In this document: piece after piece, positions 9,712 through 17,206 of the stretch
How the letters are laid out: the number at the start of each line of letters is the position of its first letter
Numbering within the stretch: position 1 is the stretch's first letter
Source: Burkholderiales bacterium
GTDB lineage: Bacteria > Pseudomonadota > Gammaproteobacteria > Burkholderiales > Casimicrobiaceae
Reading direction: 5' to 3'
NCBI GenBank assembly: GCA_016790165.1
Contig: JAEUPL010000039.1
Location: forward strand, 1-64,000
Length of the DNA: 64,000 bases
Position numbers and translations under genes: made by a program
Notes under the pieces: generated by a model
Told to the model about the DNA's origin: nothing
The model's input: only the letters and a program-made list of their open reading frames with translations
Databases searched by the model: none

Positions 9712-10572
9712 ATGACAAGCAAGACTCAATTCGTCCTCGCGCTCTCTTGTCCCGACCGTCCCGGCATCGTGCATCGCGTGTCCGGCTTCCTGGTGGAACA
9801 GGGCGCGAATATCCTCGAGGCCGCGCAGTTCGATGATGTCGGGAAGGATCGCTTTTTCATGCGTGTTCAGTTTGAAGTGAGCGACGCCACCACGACGGCG
9901 TCGTCGCTGCACGAACGCTTTGCTGCCACCGCGAGCGAACTGGCGATGCAGGCGGATTTTTTTCCGACTGCGAACCGGGTGCGCACACTCATCATGGTGT
10001 CGAAGCAGGGGCACTGCCTGAACGATTTGTTGTTCCGCCACCGGAGCGGTCAGTTGCCAATTGACATCCCGGCAATCGTCAGCAACCACATGGACTACTA
10101 CCAGCTCGCAGCCAGCTACAACATTCCGTTTTTCCACCTCCCCGTTACGGCTGACACCAAGCCAGCGCAAGAGGCGAAACTGCGTGAAATCGTGGCTGAA
10201 AAGAAGGTCGATCTGGTTGTTCTGGCGCGATACATGCAGGTGCTGTCTCCCGCCCTCTGCGAGCACCTGGCCGGCCGCGCCATCAATATTCATCACTCAT
10301 TTCTGCCCAGTTTCAAAGGCGCACGTCCTTACTACCAGGCGCATGAACGCGGCGTGAAGCTGATTGGCGCTACCGCCCACTATGTCACCACCGATCTCGA
10401 CGAGGGCCCGATCATTGAACAGGACGTTGCCCGAGTCAACCATTCGATGAGCGCCGAGGCGCTGACCGAGGTTGGCAGCGATCTCGAGTGCCGAGCATTG
10501 GCGCGCGCGGTGAAATGGCACGCGGAGCATCGCGTTTTGCTCAACGGCAACAAGACCGTGGTCTTTAACTAA
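9712..10572 (+). CDS. purU: Formyltetrahydrofolate deformylase
   Basis: Hydrolyses 10-formyl-THF to formate and THF, balancing one-carbon pools and feeding formate to purine synthesis. The 286-residue protein has an N-terminal ACT domain (FVLALSCPDRPGIVHRVSGF, residues 7-26) and a formyltransferase-like catalytic domain with INIHHSFLPSFKGARPYYQ and DLDEGPIIEQDV, which supply the Asn-His-Asp catalytic set. The ATG at 9712 was chosen over a longer in-frame start because the ACT domain begins immediately. It is probably co-transcribed with the Nudix gene. Confidence 0.95.
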   Translation: MTSKTQFVLALSCPDRPGIVHRVSGFLVEQGANILEAAQFDDVGKDRFFMRVQFEVSDATTTASSLHERFAATASELAMQADFFPTANRVRTLIMVSKQGHCLNDLLFRHRSGQLPIDIPAIVSNHMDYYQLAASYNIPFFHLPVTADTKPAQEAKLREIVAEKKVDLVVLARYMQVLSPALCEHLAGRAINIHHSFLPSFKGARPYYQAHERGVKLIGATAHYVTTDLDEGPIIEQDVARVNHSMSAEALTEVGSDLECRALARAVKWHAEHRVLLNGNKTVVFN

Positions 10573-10623
10573 CTCACGTCACCCCCAACTGAACCGGATG
10601 ACCTGCCGCACTACACTTTCCGC

Positions 10624-11463
10624 ATGAACGCCCCCGATCGCGCGGTATTTCATCCCGCTCCCCCGGAAACGCTGGACGACACGCAGTCGTCGCCCGACGC
10701 ACGGCACCTGCCCATTCAACGGGTTGGCATCAAGGCGCTGCGCTACCCGATGCAGATCATTGCAGGGAACGGTGAGACTCAGGGCACGGTCGCAACCTTT
10801 GCCATGTACGTCGGCTTGCCGGAGCACGTCAAGGGCACGCATATGTCGCGCTTCATCCAGTTGCTCGAAACGCGACGCGAAGCGCTCGATACGACAGGCT
10901 TCCTCGCGCTAGAGGCGGAAATGCGCGCCCGACTCGAAGCGGATACGGGATACCTGGAAATGTCGTTTCCGTACTTCCGGCGCAAGGCCGCGCCGGTATC
11001 GGGTGTGGAAAGTCTGCTGGACGCCGACGTCACCTGGCTCGTCGAGACGAGCTCGGCGCAGGGCACGCGTCTGACAATCCAGGTGGTGGCGCCCGTCACC
11101 AGCCTTTGTCCGTGCTCCAAGAAAATTTCCGACTACGGCGCGCACAATCAGCGCTCGCACATCACGATTCGTGCGGAGGCGGGCGTGGGGTTGACCGCAG
11201 AGGCGCTCATTGACATCGCCGAGCGCGAAGCCTCGGCGGAGTTATTCGGCGTGCTCAAGCGCGCCGACGAAAAATTTGTCACTGAGCGCGCGTACGACAA
11301 CCCCAAGTTCGTGGAGGACCTCGTGCGCGACATTGCATTAGCCTGCCAGGCGCATCCGCAGATGGGCGACTTTATGGTCGCCAGTGAGAATTTCGAGGCA
11401 ATTCACAACCACTCCGCCTATGCCGAAATATACGGCCGGGGCGGTTTGACGCTCGGCGTATGA
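10624..11463 (+). CDS. folE2: GTP cyclohydrolase FolE2 (type IB)
   Basis: Converts GTP to 7,8-dihydroneopterin triphosphate, first step of folate (and queuosine) synthesis, using the prokaryote-specific IB enzyme that does not strictly need zinc. The 279-residue protein carries SLCPCSKKISDYGAHNQRS with the conserved cysteines at about 162 and 164, GTHMSRFIQLLE, and MSFPYF. The N-terminal 25 residues are variable. It follows purU by 51 bases. FolE2 genes are often Zur-controlled in bacteria that also have FolE; I saw no obvious Zur box in the short upstream gap. Confidence 0.95.
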   Translation: MNAPDRAVFHPAPPETLDDTQSSPDARHLPIQRVGIKALRYPMQIIAGNGETQGTVATFAMYVGLPEHVKGTHMSRFIQLLETRREALDTTGFLALEAEMRARLEADTGYLEMSFPYFRRKAAPVSGVESLLDADVTWLVETSSAQGTRLTIQVVAPVTSLCPCSKKISDYGAHNQRSHITIRAEAGVGLTAEALIDIAEREASAELFGVLKRADEKFVTERAYDNPKFVEDLVRDIALACQAHPQMGDFMVASENFEAIHNHSAYAEIYGRGGLTLGV

Positions 11464-11481
11464 CGTGATTTTCCGGCCACA

Positions 11482-11511
11482 TTGCGGATAGTCGGATTTT
11501 CTGGCTATAAT
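11482..11511 (+). promoter_or_regulatory. Promoter of tRNA-Lys
   Basis: A -35-like TTGCGG (11482-11487), an 18-base spacer and a perfect TATAAT (11506-11511) lie just before the tRNA. Transcription would begin about seven bases downstream, a few bases before the mature 5' end at 11522, as is usual for a single tRNA unit. Confidence 0.75.
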
Positions 11512-11521
11512 AGAAGGCTTC

Positions 11522-11597
11522 GGGACGTTAGCTCAGTCGGTAGAGCAGCGGACTTTTAATCCGTTGGTCGGCAGTTCGAGCCTGCCACGTCCTACCA
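11522..11597 (+). tRNA. tRNA-Lys (anticodon UUU)
   Basis: A 76-nucleotide cloverleaf: acceptor GGGACGT pairs with ACGTCCT (first pair G-U), the D-arm holds AGCTCAGTCGGTAGAGC, and the anticodon stem GCGGA/TCCGT encloses loop CTTTTAA with anticodon TTT. The T-arm holds GGCAG-TTCGAGC-CTGCC. The 3' discriminator A and the CCA end are encoded. It sits alone between folE2 and a convergent minus-strand gene, with its own promoter and terminator. Confidence 0.97.
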
Positions 11598-11613
11598 GTT
11601 ACAAAAGCAAAAA

Positions 11614-11644
11614 ACAAAAAAGGCCAGCTTTGCTGGCCTTTTTT
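11614..11644. terminator. Intrinsic terminator after tRNA-Lys, probably bidirectional
   Basis: The stem AAGGCCAGC / GCTGGCCTT closes a three-base TTT loop and is followed by a T-run on the plus strand. A matching A-run precedes it, giving a T-run on the minus strand. It can therefore end both the tRNA transcript and the convergent CoA-transferase transcript, whose stop codon is at 11659. Confidence 0.85.
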
Positions 11645-11658
11645 CATTCGCGCTTCGA

Positions 11659-13242
11659 CTAAACGATCTCAGCCCATTGGCCGAGCCGCCCGTAGCCATC
11701 GTCGTCGATTCGATAGTGCGAGGCGGGCAGAACGCGCAAGTCTGGCGCGATCCGTGGGCTGAACTCCATCTGCGCCAGGACATTCCGCTCAAGGTCTACA
11801 CCGGGCGCGATCTCGAAGAGCTCCATGCCGAGGGTCGTCAGCCGAAAACTGGCTCGCTCGGTGAGGTAAAGCACTTGCTGCCCCCGCCGCAGCGCTTGCG
11901 GTCCGCTAAACGTTACCTGGTCTACCTCATGCACGAGCTTGCGCACGTCACCCTCCCGCGTCACGCGCAGGCGGCCGTCGCCAGTTTCCAGTTGCACGCC
12001 CTTCGCGGCAAAGGTGCCACAAAAGACCACCTTGCGGGCGTTTTGAGCGATGTCGATAAAGCCGCCCGGCCCCACCGTGAGCCCCCCCAGCTTTGACACG
12101 TTGACGTTGCCGTGCTGATCGAATTCGCCGAATCCGAGAAACGCGACGTCGAGCCCGCCCCCGGCGTAGTAATCAAACTGCGTGGGTGCGTCAAGCATGG
12201 CGCTGGCGTTGCGGGCGTAGCCGAAAAGCACGCCGTCGAGCAGACTGCCGCCGTACGTGCCGTGCTCAATGGTTTGGTAGATGCGATCCAATTCGCCGCG
12301 ACGCACGACCAATTTGGCCACGGCGTCGGGTACGCCGACCCCGTAGTTCACCACGGCGCCTTCGAACAGTTCACACGCCGCGCGGCGCGCGATGGCCTGG
12401 CGCTCGCTGAATGGCTCGTCCGTTTGCGGAACAGGCGCGAAGCGCGCGTCACCCGTCAACTCGCCCGACAGTGTGGCGTCAAACGGAATGTCGTAGCTGG
12501 TGCGCTGCGCCGGATCGACCACGATGGCCGTTACCCATGCCGACGGGATGCGCACCTCGCGGGCTCTGAGCGCGCCGCGCGGTAACCGCTCGCGTACCTG
12601 CACGATCACTTTGCCACCGGAGGTCCGTGCGGCCAGTGCGATGGAGACTGCGTCAAGATTCGCCGCCTCGTGCTCGAAACTGATATTGCCGTCCTCATCC
12701 GCTGCCGATGCACGCACCAGCGCCACATTGACCGCATAGGGCTTGTAGCGCAGGTATTCGCGACCATCGAGCGTGATGACCTCGACGAGGTCATCTTTTG
12801 CGGCGGCGTTCATGCGGCCACCCCCGTACCGAGGATCGCAGACGGTGCCCAGGCCCACGTGCGTGATCAGGCCCGGACGCGCGCCGCCGATCTCGCGAAA
12901 GAGTTGCGAGGAGACACCTCCCGGCAGGATGTAGGCCTCGATCTTGTTGTCCGCTGCGAGCCGCTGCATGCGCGGGCTCCATACCCAGTGACCGCCAATC
13001 ACGCGTTTGACTAGTCCTTCGTAGGCAAAGCAATTCATGCCGCGCGACTGCTTGTCGCCGATGCCGAGGGCGTGTACCAGTGTGAGATTGCGCGGGTGCG
13101 CGCTGCCAAGAAAACGCCGCTCCACGGCCTGAAACAGGCAGGTCGCCTCCATTAACCCGCCACCGCCGCCCATCAATGCCACGGTGTCGCGATCGTTGAT
13201 GAGGGCGGCCGCCTCATCGGCTGAGACGAATTTTGACTTCAT
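11659..13242 (-). CDS. Acyl-CoA:acetate / 3-ketoacid CoA-transferase (YdiF/propionate CoA-transferase type)
   Basis: Family I CoA-transferase moving CoA between short-chain acids. The 527-residue single chain fuses alpha- and beta-like halves: N-terminal FVSADEAAALI then GGGGGLMEAT, and in the second half YQTIEHGTYGG, where Glu326 is the expected covalent-thioester glutamate. Glycine-rich FLGFGEFDQHGNVNVSKLGG follows in the CoA-binding part. It lies 32 bases downstream of the acyl-CoA dehydrogenase on the same strand, so the pair probably works on one fatty or branched acyl-CoA substrate under the adjacent IclR regulator. The actual acid is unknown. Confidence 0.88.
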   Translation of the reverse strand: MKSKFVSADEAAALINDRDTVALMGGGGGLMEATCLFQAVERRFLGSAHPRNLTLVHALGIGDKQSRGMNCFAYEGLVKRVIGGHWVWSPRMQRLAADNKIEAYILPGGVSSQLFREIGGARPGLITHVGLGTVCDPRYGGGRMNAAAKDDLVEVITLDGREYLRYKPYAVNVALVRASAADEDGNISFEHEAANLDAVSIALAARTSGGKVIVQVRERLPRGALRAREVRIPSAWVTAIVVDPAQRTSYDIPFDATLSGELTGDARFAPVPQTDEPFSERQAIARRAACELFEGAVVNYGVGVPDAVAKLVVRRGELDRIYQTIEHGTYGGSLLDGVLFGYARNASAMLDAPTQFDYYAGGGLDVAFLGFGEFDQHGNVNVSKLGGLTVGPGGFIDIAQNARKVVFCGTFAAKGVQLETGDGRLRVTREGDVRKLVHEVDQVTFSGPQALRRGQQVLYLTERASFRLTTLGMELFEIAPGVDLERNVLAQMEFSPRIAPDLRVLPASHYRIDDDGYGRLGQWAEIV

Positions 13243-13274
13243 GGGTGCCTCGGTAGGGGGCGGTGTGGGCAGTG

Positions 13275-14435
13275 CTAGCGATGCAGGTCAAATAATGTCG
13301 GCCCGCGCTTGAGCACGCTACGCGCGATCACCGTGCGGTGAATCTCGCTGGTGCCGTCGAAGATGCGGTAGATGCGCGCGTCACGGTAGTAGCGCTCAAT
13401 CGGAAGTTCCTTGCAGAAGCCCATGCCACCAAACACCTGCACCGCACGATCCACCACGCGACCCAGCGTTTCCGCTGCGAATACCTTGACCATCGCGATC
13501 TGGTCGCGCGCGTCGACGCCCTGATCGATGAGCCATGCCGTGTTTATCACCATCAACCGTGCCGCATTGATCTCAATCACGCTGTCTGCCAGCATCTGCT
13601 GAATCATCTGGAAGTCACCAATCGCCCTGCCGAACTGCTTGCGGTCGTTGGCATACGCGGTCATCATCTCCAGTACGTGGCTTGCCTTGCCCACGGCGCG
13701 TGCGCCCACCTGTCCAAGACGGACGACGCCGAGCACGCCCATTGCCATCTTGAAGCCTTGCCCCTGTGCGCCGAGCAGGGCGGCAGGCTCGAGCGGTACG
13801 TTGTCAAAGAAGAGCTCGACATGCGGCGTGCCGCGCAGCCCCATCATCTTCTGATCTTTGCCCACCGTGAAACCGGGCAGACCTTTGTCGACCATAAACA
13901 GGCTGATTTCCTTTTCCCCCGTGCGTGCCGAGACGAGAAAGAAATCGCTCCATTCGCCATCACTGATGAAGTGCTTGCTGCCGTTGAGCACCCAGCCTTT
14001 GGCGGTTTTTGTGGCGGTGGTGCGAATGCCCTGCGCGTCCGATCCGGCGCCCGGCTCAGTAATGGCGATGGCGCAGGTGCGTTCACCACGCACGGTGGGC
14101 TTGAGCCAACGCTCGATCTGAGTGTCCTTGCATGCGAGCAGCGCCTCGTACACATTGCCAAACGCGCGCCGGATCAGGATGTCGGTGGTGTGACCAAACT
14201 GCTCTTCACAGAGCATGCGGTCAACAGTACTCAGGCCGCCGCCGCCCAGATCGGCAGAAATATTGAGTGCGTAGAGGCCAAGCGCCTTCGACTTTTCGTG
14301 AATCGCCAGCGCCTGGTCGCGGGTCAATACGCCGGTGTTCTCAACCTTGTCTTCGAGCGGCTTCAGTTCGTCACGCACAAAACGACGAACAGTTTCGATG
14401 AGCATCTTTTGCTCGTCGGAGAGGGAAAAGTCCAT
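13275..14435 (-). CDS. Acyl-CoA dehydrogenase family protein
   Basis: FAD-dependent alpha,beta-dehydrogenation of an acyl-CoA; 386 residues. The start MDFSLSDEQKMLIETVRRFV is the normal ACAD N-terminus; the frame continues 31 codons upstream without family resemblance. Visible motifs are CAIAITEPGAGSDAQGI (substrate/FAD loop), FISDGEWSDF, and the C-terminal RIFDGTSEIHRTVIAR. Many family members have a catalytic Glu where this reads Asp (DGTSE), so the base may lie elsewhere or the subfamily differs. It is the first gene of a two-gene unit with the CoA-transferase, divergent from the IclR gene. Substrate unknown. Confidence 0.9.
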   Translation of the reverse strand: MDFSLSDEQKMLIETVRRFVRDELKPLEDKVENTGVLTRDQALAIHEKSKALGLYALNISADLGGGGLSTVDRMLCEEQFGHTTDILIRRAFGNVYEALLACKDTQIERWLKPTVRGERTCAIAITEPGAGSDAQGIRTTATKTAKGWVLNGSKHFISDGEWSDFFLVSARTGEKEISLFMVDKGLPGFTVGKDQKMMGLRGTPHVELFFDNVPLEPAALLGAQGQGFKMAMGVLGVVRLGQVGARAVGKASHVLEMMTAYANDRKQFGRAIGDFQMIQQMLADSVIEINAARLMVINTAWLIDQGVDARDQIAMVKVFAAETLGRVVDRAVQVFGGMGFCKELPIERYYRDARIYRIFDGTSEIHRTVIARSVLKRGPTLFDLHR

Positions 14436-14548
14436 ACAGCGCACTACGTGGCACGCCGCTGCGTGACGCCCGAAGGCGCTCGCACCGTGAGCCATCGCTT
14501 GATGGGAATGATGAATCTCGGGCATCATACCAGAAAATCAGGAAAGCA

Positions 14549-14561
14549 TTCCATTGTGGAA
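14549..14561. promoter_or_regulatory. Candidate IclR-type operator (TTCCA-N3-TGGAA)
   Basis: The perfect inverted repeat TTCCATTGTGGAA lies in the 228-base divergent spacer between the acyl-CoA dehydrogenase and the IclR gene. A second half-site-like ATTCCAT begins at 14567, 18 bases after the first. TTCC/GGAA palindromes are typical IclR-family sites. Because it precedes an in-frame ATG at 14574 by only 12 bases, the downstream ATG at 14664 is the more plausible regulator start. Confidence 0.55.
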
Positions 14562-14663
14562 CATCATTCCATTATGAGACGTAACCCCCATGAAGCAGCG
14601 CGCTCATGGAAAATTCAGCGCAACACGCCTAGCGCCGCCCTGCCACGCACCTTGGGAGTCACG

Positions 14664-15455
14664 ATGTCCGGTGTCATGAAACGAACCATGGCGATCCTCG
14701 AACGCCTCGCACAGGGGGTGGAAGGCGTCCCGCTGGCGACCCTCGCCGAAGAGCTGAACCTGCCGCGCAGCGCCGCGCATCGCCTGCTGCTGGAACTCAC
14801 CGAGCTGGGCTACGCACGACAGTCGCGCGAGCGCGGCGACTACATGCTCACCACCAGGCTGGTGTCACTCGGGTTGAACTACCTGAAGAACTCCGGTGTG
14901 GTGGACCTCTGCCAGCCGGTGCTGGACCGACTCGCCGAATCTGCCGGTGAACTGGTGCGTCTCGGCGTGGTGGATGTGGATCACATCACGTGGGTGTCGC
15001 TGTCGCAAGGCGCACGCGCCGGTCTGCGCTACGACCCGGATCAGGGTACCGACGCACGCCTGTCGTGTACCGCCTCGGGCCACGTGTGGCTCTCGACGCT
15101 GCCCGAGGATGATGCGCTGACGCTGGTTGCCAAACAGGGCTTCGGCAAGCCGAGTGACTATGGCCCCAATGCGCCCGCGTCGCCCACCGCCTTGCTCAAG
15201 GCCATCCGGCAGGCGCGCAAGCAGGGCTTCGCGCTTACCAGCGATACCTACGCGCCGGGTCTGTCCGCCGTGGCGGTGCCGATCACGGTGCCGGGGCGAG
15301 GCGCTGTCGGTGTACTTGCCATCTCCGGGCCGAGCGTGCGCCTGAGCGACATACGGATGCGCGAACTGGTGCCCGATTTGTGCGCTGCGGCCGCCGACAT
15401 TGCACAGACCGGTGCTGCGTCACCGCTCTTCAAGCGGTCGTTCGCGCCGGCCTAG
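14664..15455 (+). CDS. IclR family transcriptional regulator
   Basis: The 263-residue regulator has an N-terminal winged HTH (TMAILERLAQG, LATLAEELNLPRSAAHRLLL, residues 6-42) and a C-terminal IclR effector-binding domain (about 80-255) with LSCTASGHVWLSTLPEDDA, SPTALLKAIRQAR and APGLSAVAVPI. An alternative in-frame ATG at 14574 would add 30 residues with no family likeness. Divergent placement from the acyl-CoA dehydrogenase/CoA-transferase pair, and the palindrome between them, suggest it regulates that pair and itself. The effector is unknown. Confidence 0.9.
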   Translation: MSGVMKRTMAILERLAQGVEGVPLATLAEELNLPRSAAHRLLLELTELGYARQSRERGDYMLTTRLVSLGLNYLKNSGVVDLCQPVLDRLAESAGELVRLGVVDVDHITWVSLSQGARAGLRYDPDQGTDARLSCTASGHVWLSTLPEDDALTLVAKQGFGKPSDYGPNAPASPTALLKAIRQARKQGFALTSDTYAPGLSAVAVPITVPGRGAVGVLAISGPSVRLSDIRMRELVPDLCAAAADIAQTGAASPLFKRSFAPA

Positions 15456-15741
15456 GCGAGCCGCCGCAGCGCAGCATCGATCGCGTGACCGCGCCCCGGC
15501 TGCCGGTCTGCACCGAGCAAAGCGACCACATTGGCGGCGGCGTTGCGGCCGGTCAGACCCGTCGCGGTCGGCGGCAGCGGGAAACATGCAATTGCTCTGT
15601 GACTTGCATTCGCTGCTCTCCTTTCATCAGAGTCCGCGCAGCGTGCGACGCACGCGCTGTCCAAGCGGGTCATCGCAACGTAGGGCGACCGGCGCCAATC
15701 AAGTGAGGCAGGGGTGGACCGTTTGTGGGCTCATACCTCGT

Positions 15742-16734
15742 TCAGTCAGCGGTGACGGCCCCGGCATCCTGAGGCCGGTGGCGAACGCGATGGGTTCGAC
15801 CGCTGACGGTGGCGCGGTGAGCGGTCGCATCGCGCGCGGCGCGCCGCATGTCCTCCGTTGTTTCGCCCGCACCTTCGCTGCCATCCGCCGGTCGCCAGCC
15901 CGGCGGCATCAACACGTAGCCGACCGCACTGCGCAGGCTTTTCGCGCGGAACACGTCACCCAACAGGCTCCCCCACTGCGCGAATTCGATGCGCAGCAGG
16001 TTGTAGTCCGTAAGCGGTTTGACGAGACCGTAGCGACAGGGCAGATCGTCGCGCTCGGGGATGTAGGTGCCGAACAGGCGGTCGAACACGATCAGCACGC
16101 CACCGTAGTTGCCGTCGAGGTACTGCAGATTGGCTGCGTGATGCACCCGATGTGATGAGGGCGTGTTGAGCACGTGTTCGAGCCAGCCGAGCTTTGGAAT
16201 CCACGTTGCGTGAATCCAGAACTGATAGAGCAGGTTCAGTTGTAACAACTGGAACACCAGTTTTGGCGAAAAGCCCAGCCACACGAGCGGCACGAAGAAC
16301 AGCGCGGTGCCGGAAAATTTGCTCAATACGCCAATACGATACGCCGCCGAGAGATTTAGTTGGTTCGGCGAGTGGTGTACCGCGTGGTTTGCCCAGAACC
16401 AGCGCACGCGATGCGAAGCGCGGTGAAACCAGTAGTAGCAAAACTCCTGTCCGATGAAGACCAGTGCTCCGAGCAGGATCGCCTGACCCGGTTCCAGTGC
16501 GTCAAAACGGATCGTGGTCAGGCGATGGCGGTACGCGCACTGCAAGAGCGGCGTCGCGATCGACAGCGGCAGCACAATCTGGATGGTCACGCGTGCCAGC
16601 AAGTCAAGCACCGACACGCCGGCCGCCCGCCAGTCGTAGTGCTGTCGGCGCGACAGCGCCACCGCCTCGACCAGTGAAATCAACACAACGACGGGCAACG
16701 CAACAAACAGTAGAAGCTGGTCAATGAAATCCAC
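15742..16734 (-). CDS. Sterol desaturase / fatty acid hydroxylase family membrane protein
   Basis: A 330-residue integral membrane di-iron enzyme of the SUR2/ERG3-like superfamily. The three histidine clusters are intact: HRASH, HAVHHSP and HRVHHA. At least four hydrophobic segments are visible, including LLLFVALPVVVLISLVEAVA at the start and one ending near GTALFFVPLVWLGF. The GTG at 16734 is chosen because GGGAGG sits eight bases upstream and the first membrane helix follows immediately. The C-terminal about 40 residues are hydrophilic and of low complexity. The substrate is unknown; bacterial members act on fatty acids, hopanoids, carotenoids or ether lipids. Confidence 0.88.
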   Translation of the reverse strand: MDFIDQLLLFVALPVVVLISLVEAVALSRRQHYDWRAAGVSVLDLLARVTIQIVLPLSIATPLLQCAYRHRLTTIRFDALEPGQAILLGALVFIGQEFCYYWFHRASHRVRWFWANHAVHHSPNQLNLSAAYRIGVLSKFSGTALFFVPLVWLGFSPKLVFQLLQLNLLYQFWIHATWIPKLGWLEHVLNTPSSHRVHHAANLQYLDGNYGGVLIVFDRLFGTYIPERDDLPCRYGLVKPLTDYNLLRIEFAQWGSLLGDVFRAKSLRSAVGYVLMPPGWRPADGSEGAGETTEDMRRAARDATAHRATVSGRTHRVRHRPQDAGAVTAD

Positions 16735-16854
16735 GGCACACCCTCCCGGCGAACGGGTCAACTCGTCATCGGGAAATGCTGAACAAGTCCGCGCGACACG
16801 TAGCGCGTCGAATCGGGAAGAACGGGGCGTCGACAATTGCTCGCCATGGCGGGG

Positions 16855-17190
16855 CTATGGCGAGAAATCGTCGGCGCCCGGATCGCCCCGGCCCGACCCT
16901 GCGACGTGCGCGTGAGACGGGTTCAGCGTTTCCATCGGTGCAGTGTCGGTGACCGTCGGTCGCGCCGCAGGCTCAGGCGACAAAACGAACGATCCGCCGA
17001 TGAACGGCATCCTGGCGGCGCGAGCGACGCAGCGTGCGCGGGTGCGCAGCGCCATGGCGGGCGCGGTACAGCTTTCAGCCGGCAACGACTGCCAATCGGC
17101 GCACTGCACTGCAAATCCGTGAAAGTCGACTATCTGCAAGATCGACTTAAAAACGCCGCCGAACGGTGCTTCGAGCCGTAAAGCTGACAC
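16855..17190 (-). CDS. Possible small protein of unknown function downstream of plsB
   Basis: An open frame of 111 codons from a GTG at 17190 lies 16 bases after the plsB stop on the same strand and ends before the sterol desaturase-like gene. Codon third positions are G/C-rich, but the product (for example PFGGVFKSILQIVDFHGF, ending GRGDPGADDFSP) matches nothing I recognise, and the ribosome-binding site is weak. It may be chance in GC-rich DNA. Apart from this, the 472-base gap 16735-17206 shows no feature. Confidence 0.25.
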   Translation of the reverse strand: MSALRLEAPFGGVFKSILQIVDFHGFAVQCADWQSLPAESCTAPAMALRTRARCVARAARMPFIGGSFVLSPEPAARPTVTDTAPMETLNPSHAHVAGSGRGDPGADDFSP

Positions 17191-17206
17191 CCACCCTGAC
17201 CTGCCG

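Noticed and set aside
13338..14663. Plus-strand reading frame continuous with IclR across the acyl-CoA dehydrogenase
   Set aside because: It is the complementary shadow of the dehydrogenase gene; IclR homology begins only after 14664.
15452..15673. Minus-strand open frame of 73 codons (PTATGLTGRNAAANVVALLG) after the IclR gene
   Set aside because: It reads partly like the C-terminus of a flavoprotein, but no upstream body exists, it overlaps the IclR stop region, and the good AAAGGAGAG-ATG signal at about 15605-15620 opens a different frame that stops after 18 codons.
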